Source: an uncultured Elusimicrobia bacterium (GTDB lineage Bacteria; Elusimicrobiota; Elusimicrobia; Elusimicrobiales; UBA9959). Taken from it: 52,372 bases of DNA. This document shows, piece after piece, positions 34,841 to 43,539 of the stretch (position 1 is its first letter; each line of letters opens with the position of its first letter). Position numbers and translations under genes: made by a program. The notes under the pieces were generated by a model, which was not told the DNA's origin, searched no databases, and was given only the letters and a program-made list of their open reading frames with translations. Location of the stretch: positions 1 through 52,372 of the forward strand of contig CAIXBR010000104.1 of assembly GCA_903917735.1 (NCBI GenBank), read 5' to 3'.

Positions 34841-36157
34841 ATGAATCTTTTCCATAAGCTAAGCGCGGCCCTGATCGCCGCGGCCCTTGCCGCGGGGGCG
34901 CTGCTGTCCATTATCTTTTTCAGCTTCCAGCGCGAAACGGTACGCGCGTCCCAGCAGGAACGTCTTGCCGCCATGACCGCCTCCGCCTCGGCCATACTGA
35001 GCGAAGCGGAGCTGGCGGGCGATCCGCTTATGGCCGTGGACTACCTGTCGGGACTCTACGGCTCACCGGGCCTGGTTTCCTGCGAACTGGACATCGGCAG
35101 AGGACTGCACCTGGTGAGGCCGCGCCGCGGCAAACCGCCTGTAACACACGGTAAAATTATCCCGCAAAGCGTGGGAACCGGAAAATTCTCGGCCAGGCTG
35201 GACTTTTCAGCGGATTACCTGGAACGGGAAATAAAGACGGCCATGGCCGGGATCTACAGGAATCTGGCCGCCGCCTTCCTGGGGGCTACCGCCGCGGCGG
35301 GCCTGTTCGGCGTGCTGATGGCCTGGCGGCTGACGGGGCGCCTGAAACGGCTTGCCGCCAAAGCGGCGGACCTGGGGGAAGGCAGGTTCGGGACCAAGGC
35401 CGACGTGCGCGGCTCGGACGAGGTAGCCGATCTTGCGGCGGCGTTCAACAGGATGTCGGAACGCCTGCTGGAGCTGGAGACCATGAAGAAGAATTTCACG
35501 GCCTCCGTTACGCACGAGCTGCGCTCCCCGCTGGGCGTGATAGAGACCTACGCCGCCATGCTGATCAAGGAAGAGGGGAGGTTCCGGGAAGAAGACCTGG
35601 AGGTTTTCCGGAGGATAAAGGAAAACGCCGGGCGTCTGGCTAATTTTGTCACCGCCATGCTGGACCTGGCCAAGATTGAGCGGGGGAAAATGGAACTGAG
35701 GCCGTCCGTCGAGAACCCGCTGGCGCTGACGCGCGATACGGCCGATTTTCTGCGTCCGAAAGCCGGCGAGAAGGGTGTTGCGCTCGTTGTAATTTCAGCG
35801 GAAAGCGGGGGAGCCTGCCTGCTGGACAGGGAACTGATAACGCACGCTCTCAGCAACCTTATTTCTAACGCGGTAAAATTTACACCGGCCGGCGGAAAGG
35901 TTGAGGTCAGGGCCGCGGTCTCCGGCGGGAAGTACCGCGTTGAGGTTCAGGACACCGGCCCGGGGCTGAAGGCGGGGGAAGGGGAAAAGCTTTTCGCGCC
36001 GTACGCGCAGGGCTCGGCGGCGCAGGGGCACGGCGGCACGGGCCTGGGCCTGGCGCTGGCTAAGTCCATTATAGAGATGCACAAGGGCGCAATAGGCTGC
36101 AGCCCCGCCCCCGGCGGCGGAGCCCTGTTCTGGTTCGAGATCCCGGCGGGGAGTTGA
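34841..36157 (+). CDS. Membrane sensor histidine kinase
   Basis: 438 residues: a membrane helix (about 7-26), an extracytoplasmic sensor part (about 27-135), a second helix (about 140-160), HAMP linker, HisKA with FTASVTHELRSPLG (phospho-His), and HATPase with NLISNAVKFTP, DTGPGL and GTGLGLALAKSI. A complete class I kinase. I chose the ATG at 34841 because the first helix starts there; an in-frame TTG at 34787 would add 18 residues. No response regulator lies beside it on this strand; regulators at 39.9-41.3 kb are possible partners. Confidence 0.88.
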   Translation: MNLFHKLSAALIAAALAAGALLSIIFFSFQRETVRASQQERLAAMTASASAILSEAELAGDPLMAVDYLSGLYGSPGLVSCELDIGRGLHLVRPRRGKPPVTHGKIIPQSVGTGKFSARLDFSADYLEREIKTAMAGIYRNLAAAFLGATAAAGLFGVLMAWRLTGRLKRLAAKAADLGEGRFGTKADVRGSDEVADLAAAFNRMSERLLELETMKKNFTASVTHELRSPLGVIETYAAMLIKEEGRFREEDLEVFRRIKENAGRLANFVTAMLDLAKIERGKMELRPSVENPLALTRDTADFLRPKAGEKGVALVVISAESGGACLLDRELITHALSNLISNAVKFTPAGGKVEVRAAVSGGKYRVEVQDTGPGLKAGEGEKLFAPYAQGSAAQGHGGTGLGLALAKSIIEMHKGAIGCSPAPGGGALFWFEIPAGS

Positions 36158-36187
36158 TTTGTTTGGTAAGACTTTTGGGTAGAAGAA

Positions 36188-36341
36188 CCGCAGGATAGCC
36201 TAGTCGGGGCGGCAAGGGTATGAGCCCGGCGGGCACCGCGTCGGCCACACCGTGGCCGCGCTCCACACTCGGGCTCGGCGCTTACGCAAGCCGAGCCCTC
36301 CGTGAGGGCCCGCCGAACCCATACCCTTGCCGCCCATCCGG
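36188..36341. repeat. Intergenic palindromic repeat, copy 2, with nested hairpins
   Basis: Outer arms (36201-36234 and 36308-36341) form a long imperfect palindrome with AAGGGTATG / CATACCCTT and GGCGGGC / GCCCGCC blocks. Inside are two further stems: CGGCCAC / GTGGCCG (about 36242-36258) and GGGCTCGGC / GCCGAGCCC (about 36270-36298). The left flank CCGCAGGATAGCC matches the right flank of copy 1 in reverse. The inner 70 bases are absent from copy 1, so this copy is either the fuller form or carries an insertion. It lies between the sensor kinase and the FliF-FliG fusion gene. Confidence 0.8.
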
Positions 36342-36432
36342 AAAACCGCATTATTTATAATCGGCTGAGGTATCCGATTACAAATTTTGCAATAACTTTG
36401 TAACGTGGGTTATATAGAATAGTATTGTGACC

Positions 36433-37869
36433 ATGAAAATGATTTTACGCCTTATCGCCTCTCTATTTCTTTTTTCCGCGCCCGTTATGTGTGCGGAGGA
36501 ACCTGCCGCCGTTTCGCCCAGCGCCCAGGCCTCGGAGCTCTCGGCCCGCATGCAGGAGGACGTTTCAAAGCTTCTGGAGCAGCTGGTGGGCCGCGGCCGC
36601 GCCCGCTCTTTCGTGACGGTGGAGGGACAGATAGTCCTGAAGGGGAAAAGCGAGTCGGGCTCGCCCTCGGAAGATACCCTTACCCTGCCCGGCTACGCCG
36701 CCGTTAACATTCTTGAGAAGACCGGGGAATACCTGAAGCAGCAGCGCGAGGAGACCCAGCGCACCAGTGAATTCCAGGTAAAAAAGCTCAGCGTGTCACT
36801 GGTCTTCGACAAGACCATACCGGAGGCGCGCGTCAACGCCATAAAACTGATGATCTCGGATATACTCCGCCTCAGCGAGGCGCGCGGGGACAGCATTGTC
36901 ACCGCCCGCACCGACATGATGCCCTGGTGGAGGACCGCGCTTGAAGCCCCCGAGATACGCCCGGTGCTTATGGCTTCAGCTTTCGGCGCGCTGGCGCTGG
37001 CCGTGCTGCTGGTGTTCGGCTATATACTTTCCTCCCGCCTGCTTACCGGCTTTGTGGATTACGCGCGGATAAACGCCGCGGCGGGAGCTTCGGGCGGCCC
37101 CGGCGGCTCTTACGGGGGCGCCCTGCCCGAAGGCGGCGAGGGCGGGGAAATGGGCGACATAATAGACGTGGAAGCCAAGGCCGCGGCCGGCGGGGCGCTG
37201 CTGGAAGCCGGCTCCGCTTTTGAATTCCTGGAGAAACTGCCACCGTCCGAAGCGGCGGACCTGCTGGCCGACATTCCGGACGAGGACGCCGCCATAATAA
37301 TCGCCAACCTATCCGACAGAAAGCCTCATATCTCCTCAAAAATACTGCTGGCGTTCACTCCCGCCAAACGCCAGACGGTCTCCGCCGGAATGCTGGGGCT
37401 GAAACAGGCCGAACCGGAAAAGGTCTACGAGATAGAGAACGATCTGCGGATGAAGCTTGAGAAAAGTCTGAGGGGGGCTGAAAAGCTGGGCCGTATTCTT
37501 TCGCTGGTGGACGAAGCCGCGCGCACCGAAATACTGGAGAATCTGGCCCGGGCCAACCCTAAAGGCTCGGACGAACTGCGCCGCAAGATGGTAACCTTCG
37601 ACGACCTCTGCCGCCTGGACGACAAGAACCTCCGCCCGCTGGTGGTGTCCATCCCCTACGCGGACTGGGCCGCCGCCCTCGCCGGCGCCGGCGATACGCC
37701 TGTCGGCAACGTAACCCGGCTGCTGCCGGAGGATGTCCGCCTTATAGTGAAAGACATGCTGATGAACCGCCCCGAAGAGGAAAAGATAATAGGCGCAAGG
37801 GTGAAAATAATTTCAGCCGCCATAGAATTAAACGCCAAAGGGCGCATCGTTATCAAGGAGGCCGCGTGA
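36433..37869 (+). CDS. FliF C-terminal / FliG fusion protein
   Basis: 478 residues. Signal peptide (1-21); a periplasmic part whose end, EFQVKKLSVSLVFDK ... ILRLSEARGDSIV (113-156), matches the last ring-building segment of FliF (RLSVAVxxD ... RGDxxxV); a membrane helix (about 179-203); a Gly-rich linker (214-240); a FliG middle-type domain (about 262-345); and a FliG C-terminal domain (about 380-474) with KMVTFDDLCRLDDKNLRPLV, equivalent to the torque-helix region (MFxFEDixxxDDRxIQ) whose charged residues meet MotA. The FliM-binding EHPQ motif is not kept (DEDA). FliF N-terminal rings and the FliG N-domain are missing, as a covalent fusion would allow. I chose the ATG at 36433; GTG at 36427 is possible and lies six bases after TAGAAT. 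Role: probably a membrane rotor or torque receiver for the MotAB encoded nearby. Confidence 0.8.
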   Translation: MKMILRLIASLFLFSAPVMCAEEPAAVSPSAQASELSARMQEDVSKLLEQLVGRGRARSFVTVEGQIVLKGKSESGSPSEDTLTLPGYAAVNILEKTGEYLKQQREETQRTSEFQVKKLSVSLVFDKTIPEARVNAIKLMISDILRLSEARGDSIVTARTDMMPWWRTALEAPEIRPVLMASAFGALALAVLLVFGYILSSRLLTGFVDYARINAAAGASGGPGGSYGGALPEGGEGGEMGDIIDVEAKAAAGGALLEAGSAFEFLEKLPPSEAADLLADIPDEDAAIIIANLSDRKPHISSKILLAFTPAKRQTVSAGMLGLKQAEPEKVYEIENDLRMKLEKSLRGAEKLGRILSLVDEAARTEILENLARANPKGSDELRRKMVTFDDLCRLDDKNLRPLVVSIPYADWAAALAGAGDTPVGNVTRLLPEDVRLIVKDMLMNRPEEEKIIGARVKIISAAIELNAKGRIVIKEAA

Positions 37870-39869
37870 GCCGTCCCTCCGACGCCTTCAACTCCGAAAT
37901 GGACTATCTCTGGCAGGCCGTAGGCGAGGCACAGGAAACCTCCGCCAAGGCCGAAGTTGAGCGCGCCAAGGCCAAGACCGGCATGGAGCAGTCCGCCTCG
38001 CGCCTGCGCCGGCTTGAGCGGGAGGCTGACCTGGCCCGCTCGAGGGAGCGCGAGCTTAAAGGGGAAATAGAAAAATTGAACGCCGCGCTGGCGAAAGACT
38101 CCGAAACGCTGGCCATGGCCGCCCGCCAGGCCCGCGAGGCCGCCGCCGCGCGGCAGCTGGATGCCATCATACAGAAAAAAGAGGGCGAAGCGGGCCTGCT
38201 GGGCGCGGAAATATCTTCACTGCTCGCGGAGGCCGGGACCCTGCGCGACGCGCTGAACGGCAGAGACGCTGTAATAGTCTCTCTTCAAGAAAAGATCTCC
38301 GGCCTGTTGTCCCTGCCCGAACTTTCCCGCACCCTCGCAGAGGACTCGAGGTTTTCCGGCAAACAGGCTTCGGTTTACGAGTACCTGGTAGAGCAGCTCG
38401 AGAAGGGGAAACGTTCCGCCGCCGCCGCCGCCGCGGAACTTGCCAGGACCGAGGCTGCGGCTGAGGGGTCGCGCGCCGCGCTGGCGGCCGCCGAAAAGGA
38501 ACTTTGGGACCGGCGCGCCGCGCTGGCCCTTACCAGGAACGAACTGGCCGGGCTGGAAACAGCGCTGGCAGAGGCCGCCGCTAAGGAAAAGATATCAGTG
38601 GAGGAAAAAGCCGCGCTGGAGGGCCGCGCCGCGGGCCTTAAGGCCGCGCTGGCGGAAAAGGAAACGGCGCTGGAGGCCTCCGTTTCGGACTGCACCGCGC
38701 TCAGAAAGGAACTGGACGCGTCCAGGGCGGAAACCTTGAGGATACGCCAGGCCGCCGACGAGCAGGCGGCTAAAACGCAGGAACAGCGCGCTAATTTTGC
38801 CGGTGCGGTGAACCAGGTTTTCGAACTGCAGAACCGCGCCGCGGCGCTTAGAACGGAGCTTGCCAAAGCGCAGGAGCAGAACGCCGCGCTTTCCGCCGCG
38901 CTGAAAGACCGTGAAGCCGACATCGAAAAAGTGAACGGCCTGCTGCGGGAGGCCAAAAGCGGCCTGTCGCTGGAAAAAGAAACCTCGAGGCGCGCCGTAA
39001 TTAAGATCAAGTCCCTGGAAGGGGAAATGGAAGCCCTAAAGAACAGGATAAACACCGCGGGCGAATACTCCGCCCGCCTGCTGAAGGCAGTAGAAGAGCG
39101 CGACCTGACGCTGGGCGCGCTGAAGGCCGAACGCGGCGGCGAACTGAAAAGGATGAGCGCGCTGGAAACCGAAAACGAGGAACTGTGCCGCAAGAGCATC
39201 AAATTTGCCGGCTTCCTGCAGCGCGAGCAGTCGGACTTCAACGGACAGATAATAGCCTCTATGGAGAAGGCCGTAAAAGACCTGAAGACTTTCAACCTGC
39301 GCATCTCCGCCGCCGAGCGCAAGGCGCTTGAGCCGGCGATGAAGAACCTGCTTTCGTCAGTGAACCTGCTGAAAGGCTGGCAGGAATATATGGACCCGGA
39401 AACCCCGGAGCTGGAAGATACCGACCTGACCTCCTTCGTCTCGGGAGAGACCGGCAAGTGGGAGCGCGCCTTCAAACAGCGCAAGCTCTCCCTCTCCACC
39501 GCCATAGTTAACCCGCGCCTGCGCGCGCGTCTCTCGCCGGAGCGTATAAAGATGCTTTTCTACCAGCTTATAAAGAACGCCTATGAGCGCCTGCCCTCGG
39601 GGGGCAGCCTGCGCGTCTACCTGAAATCCTCGGAAGACGGCCGCCAGGCCCTGCTGACCTTCGAGGACAACGGGCCCGGCTTCACGCGGGAAACCATGGA
39701 CAAGCTCTACACGCCGTTCAACACCACGGACAAAGGCAAGGTGGGGATAGGCCTGGCCGTGGCCCGCCGCATAGCGGAAAAGCACGGCGGCACTCTGGAT
39801 GTTTCCAACAGGAAGGACCGGGGCGCGGTGGTGGAAGTGCGGCTGCCGCTGGGGACAACGGCGCCGTAA
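37866..39869 (+). CDS. Long coiled-coil protein with C-terminal GHKL ATPase (kinase-like) domain
   Basis: 667 residues, soluble. Residues about 10-450 are Ala/Glu/Lys-rich heptad repeats, a very long coiled coil. A helical bundle (about 450-520) has no clear His box where HisKA should be. The ATP-binding domain (about 545-660) has N-box LIKNAYERL (568-576), G1 DNGPGF (601-606) and G2 GKVGIGLAVARRI (624-636). It starts at a GTG overlapping the stop of the FliF-FliG gene (GTGA), so the two are made together. It may be a cytoplasmic ring or scaffold that signals to or positions the motor. Whether it phosphorylates anything is unclear. Confidence 0.75.
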   Translation: MSRPSDAFNSEMDYLWQAVGEAQETSAKAEVERAKAKTGMEQSASRLRRLEREADLARSRERELKGEIEKLNAALAKDSETLAMAARQAREAAAARQLDAIIQKKEGEAGLLGAEISSLLAEAGTLRDALNGRDAVIVSLQEKISGLLSLPELSRTLAEDSRFSGKQASVYEYLVEQLEKGKRSAAAAAAELARTEAAAEGSRAALAAAEKELWDRRAALALTRNELAGLETALAEAAAKEKISVEEKAALEGRAAGLKAALAEKETALEASVSDCTALRKELDASRAETLRIRQAADEQAAKTQEQRANFAGAVNQVFELQNRAAALRTELAKAQEQNAALSAALKDREADIEKVNGLLREAKSGLSLEKETSRRAVIKIKSLEGEMEALKNRINTAGEYSARLLKAVEERDLTLGALKAERGGELKRMSALETENEELCRKSIKFAGFLQREQSDFNGQIIASMEKAVKDLKTFNLRISAAERKALEPAMKNLLSSVNLLKGWQEYMDPETPELEDTDLTSFVSGETGKWERAFKQRKLSLSTAIVNPRLRARLSPERIKMLFYQLIKNAYERLPSGGSLRVYLKSSEDGRQALLTFEDNGPGFTRETMDKLYTPFNTTDKGKVGIGLAVARRIAEKHGGTLDVSNRKDRGAVVEVRLPLGTTAP

Positions 39870-39871
39870 AT

Positions 39872-40555
39872 TTACAGTTTAAAAATGTAGCCCAGCCCGA
39901 AAACGGTCCGGATCTTTGCCCCGAAAGTACGGCCCAGCCCGGCGCGGAGCGCTTCTATGCGCTTGTCCACTGCCCGCGGCCCCGCCTCTTCGCCCTGCCG
40001 CCATACCTGCTCCAGCAGAACCGTCCTTGAGACGACGCGCCCCTGGTTTTTCAAGAAATAGAGCAGCAGGTCGAATTCCAGCGCGGTAAGCTTAAGCCGC
40101 CGCGTCCCGACATGCGCCGTCCTGGCTTCGGGAGAGATCTTCAGCGCCCCGAACCTGTATTCCTCCGGCCTGCCGGCGCGGCGCGGCCGCGCGCCGGACC
40201 GTTCCAGCAGGTTAACCAGGCGCGCCCTGAAAAGGCGCGCGTCGGGGGGGAAGGGAAAATACTCGTCGGCGCCGTTCTCGAAGCACAGCGCGGCCGCCGC
40301 AGGCGAATATTGCCCCGGCCCCGTAAGGACCAGCAGCAGGCCGGCTGTTCTTTTCTCTCCGCGCAGCACGGACACGAGGTCCCTGCCGCTCATGTCTGGG
40401 AGCGCGGAGTCTATAACGGCAAGCCCGCTTTTAGGCGAAGTCTTCAGGAAAGCCCCCGCGGAAGGATAGAATTCAAGGCGAAAACCGGTCAGCGCGGATC
40501 CGAAAAAGGCGCGCACCGCGGGGTCGGAAGTAAGACAGAAGGCGCTAGGTTTCAT
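39872..40555 (-). CDS. Response regulator with OmpR-type DNA-binding domain, degenerate receiver
   Basis: 227 residues. The receiver (1-120) keeps the phospho-acceptor Asp49 (AVIDSALPD) and Thr78 (VLTG), but it has one acidic pocket residue (Asp11) instead of a pair, and the conserved Lys is replaced by a Pro-rich EYFPFPPDA. The C-terminal winged helix (about 131-226; LTALEFDLLLYFLKNQGRVVSR ... VDKRIEALR ... IRTVFGLGYIF) is clearly OmpR/PhoB type. Signalling may be phosphorylation-independent. Last gene of the minus-strand motAB-kinase-regulator operon; it overlaps the previous gene by four bases and ends two bases from the convergent coiled-coil gene. Confidence 0.85.
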   Translation of the reverse strand: MKPSAFCLTSDPAVRAFFGSALTGFRLEFYPSAGAFLKTSPKSGLAVIDSALPDMSGRDLVSVLRGEKRTAGLLLVLTGPGQYSPAAAALCFENGADEYFPFPPDARLFRARLVNLLERSGARPRRAGRPEEYRFGALKISPEARTAHVGTRRLKLTALEFDLLLYFLKNQGRVVSRTVLLEQVWRQGEEAGPRAVDKRIEALRAGLGRTFGAKIRTVFGLGYIFKL

Positions 40556-40926
40556 GCGGGGAAGACCGCGGCCTTTATTCTGCGCAGCAGTTCGTCGGGA
40601 TCGAAGGGTTTCAGCACGTAGCCGGCCGCCCCGAGCTTAAGCCCTTCCGAGACCATATCCAGTTCGGAGCGGACCGTGAAAAAGATTATCGGCACGGCGG
40701 CCAGGGCGGGGAGCCTGCGCAGGCGCCGGGCGGCCTCGAAACCGCTGATGTCCGGCAGGCCTACGTCCAGAAGTATCAGCGAGGGGAGAACTTTCTGCGC
40801 CAGTTCCACGCCTTCAATGGCTGTCGGGGCGGTAAGTACGGCACAACCGACTTTAGCGGCTATGCGGGCGGCTATGCGGAGGTAGTCGGGTTCGTCGTCA
40901 ATTACGAGTACTTTGGGTCGGGGCAT
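40552..40926 (-). CDS. Single-domain response regulator (CheY-like)
   Basis: 124 residues, receiver only. All active-site residues are present: Asp10-Asp11 (VIDDE), phospho-acceptor Asp54 (LILLDVGLPD), Thr84 (FFT) and Lys106 (VLKPF). With no output domain it probably acts by protein contact, like CheY or SpdR-type relays. It overlaps the downstream OmpR-type gene by four bases and lies nine bases after another regulator. An ATG start is clear. Confidence 0.88.
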   Translation of the reverse strand: MPRPKVLVIDDEPDYLRIAARIAAKVGCAVLTAPTAIEGVELAQKVLPSLILLDVGLPDISGFEAARRLRRLPALAAVPIIFFTVRSELDMVSEGLKLGAAGYVLKPFDPDELLRRIKAAVFPA

Positions 40927-40935
40927 GGCGCGGGG

Positions 40936-41313
40936 TCAGGGATGCTTCGGCATCAGCGATTCCACCTTTTTCTGCAGGTAGGACAGTTCTACGGTCTTGC
41001 TCATGAACTCCCTGCAGTTCGACTCCTGCCGGAAAAGCTCGCTCATGCTCTTGTCAAAAAAGCTGCCCGTGATCACCAGCACCGGGATATTGCGGGTTTC
41101 GTCCTCGGTCTGCAGGCCGCGCAAAACCTCTATCCCGCCGATGTCGGGCATCATTACGTCGCAAAGTATGATGTCGGGGCGTATGGCCCTGGCTTTCTGC
41201 AGGCCCTCCCGCCCGTCGCCGGCTATTTCCACGGTGAAGCCCAGATCGGTGAAGTAATCGGAAACCATGGTGCGGAACTCGACATTGTCGTCAACAATAA
41301 GCATCAGGTTCAT
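40936..41313 (-). CDS. Single-domain response regulator
   Basis: 125 residues, receiver only. Asp8-Asp9 (IVDDN), phospho-acceptor Asp52 (ILCDVMMPD), Thr82 (VITG) and Lys106 (FMSKT) are all present. The region between Thr and Lys (SFFDKSMSELFRQESN) is longer and more polar than usual. It starts about 97 bases after the sensor kinase gene, behind its own promoter, so the regulators can be made apart from motAB. Confidence 0.87.
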   Translation of the reverse strand: MNLMLIVDDNVEFRTMVSDYFTDLGFTVEIAGDGREGLQKARAIRPDIILCDVMMPDIGGIEVLRGLQTEDETRNIPVLVITGSFFDKSMSELFRQESNCREFMSKTVELSYLQKKVESLMPKHP

Positions 41314-41384
41314 TTATTTGGCTCCGTACTTTTAATCCTGCCATCTGCTATGCCTGTTGTTACTCTTACGTCGCAACAGAGGCT

Positions 41385-41414
41385 AGTATAGTGTAAAAAC
41401 AGCCCGTTTTTCAA
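41385..41414 (-). promoter_or_regulatory. Internal promoter for the three response regulators
   Basis: On the minus strand TTGAAA (41414-41409), an 18-base spacer and TATACT (41390-41385) form a good sigma-70-type promoter about 72 bases before the ATG at 41313. It overlaps the end of the sensor kinase gene by a few bases. Confidence 0.6.
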
Positions 41415-43531
41415 GAGGGTGAGGGTACCGGCGGCGGCGGGTAAGCCATGGATTTGGAGACTGTGAAGATGAACTTGCTCCCCTTGCCGGCTTCCGATTC
41501 CACCCAGATACGGCCCTTGTGAAGTTCCACCGTCATTTTGCACATGGCCAGACCCAGGCCGAAGCCCATGCTCTTGTGCTCCTCCATCTGCGAATACTTC
41601 TCGAAGATCTCTGCGCGCTTGTTCTCCGGTATGCCGGGGCCGGTGTCCGCCACCGAGAAGAAGACCTCTTCCGGGGTTTCCCACGCCGAGAGGGTTATAC
41701 TGCCCCCGCCGGGCGTGAACTTGAGGGCGTTGCCGATGATATTGGTTATCACGCGCTCCAGCAGTATAGGGTCCGCGGTGACCATTATCTTGGAAGGCAG
41801 GGGAATAACGAACAGCTTTATGTTCTTGGGGCCGGCCACCGGCTCGTGGTTCTCTTTTACGCGCGTAATTATGGCTTCTGCGTCCACGGTATCCAGCGAC
41901 ATGGTCATGGTGCCGCGCTCAAGCTTGGTGGTGTTCAGGATGTCGTCGATCATGCCGCGCAGGCGCCGCGAGGAATAGAGCATGCTAGCCAGGTATTTAT
42001 CCGTGGAGGGGGAAGGCGGGATCTTCTTCATCAGGAGCTCGGTGTAGCCCTGCAGCGTGGAGAGCGGGGCGCGCATGTCGTGCGTGATCATGTGGAAGAA
42101 GTCTTCCTTGGCTTTCTCTATCTCCTTCTCGCTGGTGATATCGCGGATAATGATGACGCGCCCGGGGCGCTTCAGCGTGGCCAGCAGGAACTGGTTGGAG
42201 ATCATGCGGAAGCTCTTGGTCACTGTGGAAGTCTCGCCGACCAGCGGGGCGTCCAGTTCGGCGCGCAGGTATTTCTCCTTTGACGCCAGCATCTCGGTCA
42301 GAGAATTGAAGAAGGCTTCGTTCTTGACCGAGCGCGGGACCGACACTTCGGGGGAGATCTTCGGGATGCCCAGCAGTTTGAGCGCGGTATTATTGGAATA
42401 GATCAGCGAGCCGCGGTCGTCTATCAGCAGCACGCCGTCGGAGATGGTGTCGATCAGGGCCTGCGCCTTGCCTTTTTCCTCCACTATCTGGTTCAGCTGG
42501 AAGGCGCGGTAGGCCTGCAGCTCCAGCATAAGGCGGTTCAGCACGCCCACCAGCACCCTTATCTCCGGCCAGCCCTGCAGGGGGATGATCTGGTCCAGGT
42601 GCTGCGTCCGGAGGAATCCCTTAACTCCGCTCACCATGCTGTTTATCGGAACGATGATGCGGTTGGAAATAAGGAAGACCACCACCATGGTTATCCCGAC
42701 GATGGCCACCGCCAGCAGGGAAAAGACAAGTATGGACTTGCGCTGCTTGCCGTAAAGCTCACCCTCCGACTGGACGGAGACGGCGGCCCAGTCCAGTTTG
42801 TCGATGGCGGCGTAGGCGCCGGAATAGTCCTCTCCGGAAAACTTAAAAGCGCTGATTGTGCCGGTGCGGCCCCCGCTGCGGAAGACCTTTTTCATCTCAT
42901 CCGGCGTATAGGACATGCCTTTCATGTCCTGACAGGGCAGCGGCCGGCCCTGCCCGTCGGAAATGAACACCCGGCCGCTGCGGCCGGGGCGCTGGGCGTT
43001 GATCTTCTCCAGCAGTTTATCCATCGAGAAATGGAAAACCACCACGCGCTCGTCCACCAGCGGGTAGACGATGGGGAAATAAGCCTGGCCCTGGTTGCAG
43101 AGCACTTCCCCGGTGGAAACTATGCCGCTGTCGCGCGCCTTCTTTATAAGGTCAAGCTGAAAAGAGGCCAGTGACTTGGGTTCCTTGACCTTCTCGCTCT
43201 GCAGGAAGAACTGTTCTTTTCCATCCTTGCCGACCAGGCTCAAAGACATTATGTCCGAATTTATGCGGGCGGCCTGCTGTATTACCTCGGCTTCGTTTAT
43301 CTGCCTGCCGCGCAGCGGGTTCTCGAATTCGTAGAGGAAGGCCAGGTTGCGGTTTGTGTTCAGGAACCATTCGTCCACGTTGGCGGCCGAAAGGCGCGAC
43401 AGCCCCCGGTGAAGCTCAAAATAGCTGGTCACGGAGGAGTTGTATTGGTAGATGTTCCAGCCCACCGAAAGCAGCAGCGGGAGCACCGCAATGCCCAGCA
43501 GGATAAGCAGGAACCTCGTAGTCAACTTCAT
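41411..43531 (-). CDS. Sensor histidine kinase with extracytoplasmic sensor, HAMP and PAS domains
   Basis: 706 residues: membrane helix (about 7-26); a large extracytoplasmic region (about 28-265) laid out like a dCache sensor; second helix (about 272-293); HAMP; a PAS domain (about 355-450, DTISDGVLLIDDRGSLIYSN); HisKA with FFHMITHDMRAPLST (phospho-His); and HATPase with NIIGNALKFTPGGG, DTGPGIPE (629-636) and GFGLGLA (656-662). The Pro-rich tail PPPPVPSPS is unusual. It begins eight bases after motB, so it is co-transcribed with the stator genes and probably controls, or is controlled by, motor function. Likely partners are the three regulators downstream. Confidence 0.9.
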   Translation of the reverse strand: MKLTTRFLLILLGIAVLPLLLSVGWNIYQYNSSVTSYFELHRGLSRLSAANVDEWFLNTNRNLAFLYEFENPLRGRQINEAEVIQQAARINSDIMSLSLVGKDGKEQFFLQSEKVKEPKSLASFQLDLIKKARDSGIVSTGEVLCNQGQAYFPIVYPLVDERVVVFHFSMDKLLEKINAQRPGRSGRVFISDGQGRPLPCQDMKGMSYTPDEMKKVFRSGGRTGTISAFKFSGEDYSGAYAAIDKLDWAAVSVQSEGELYGKQRKSILVFSLLAVAIVGITMVVVFLISNRIIVPINSMVSGVKGFLRTQHLDQIIPLQGWPEIRVLVGVLNRLMLELQAYRAFQLNQIVEEKGKAQALIDTISDGVLLIDDRGSLIYSNNTALKLLGIPKISPEVSVPRSVKNEAFFNSLTEMLASKEKYLRAELDAPLVGETSTVTKSFRMISNQFLLATLKRPGRVIIIRDITSEKEIEKAKEDFFHMITHDMRAPLSTLQGYTELLMKKIPPSPSTDKYLASMLYSSRRLRGMIDDILNTTKLERGTMTMSLDTVDAEAIITRVKENHEPVAGPKNIKLFVIPLPSKIMVTADPILLERVITNIIGNALKFTPGGGSITLSAWETPEEVFFSVADTGPGIPENKRAEIFEKYSQMEEHKSMGFGLGLAMCKMTVELHKGRIWVESEAGKGSKFIFTVSKSMAYPPPPVPSPS

Positions 43532-43539
43532 AAATAGTG

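Noticed and set aside
38375..39505. Ser/Ala-rich 376-residue minus-strand frame
   Set aside because: It is antisense to the coiled-coil gene; its composition is the expected complement of Ala/Glu-rich heptads.
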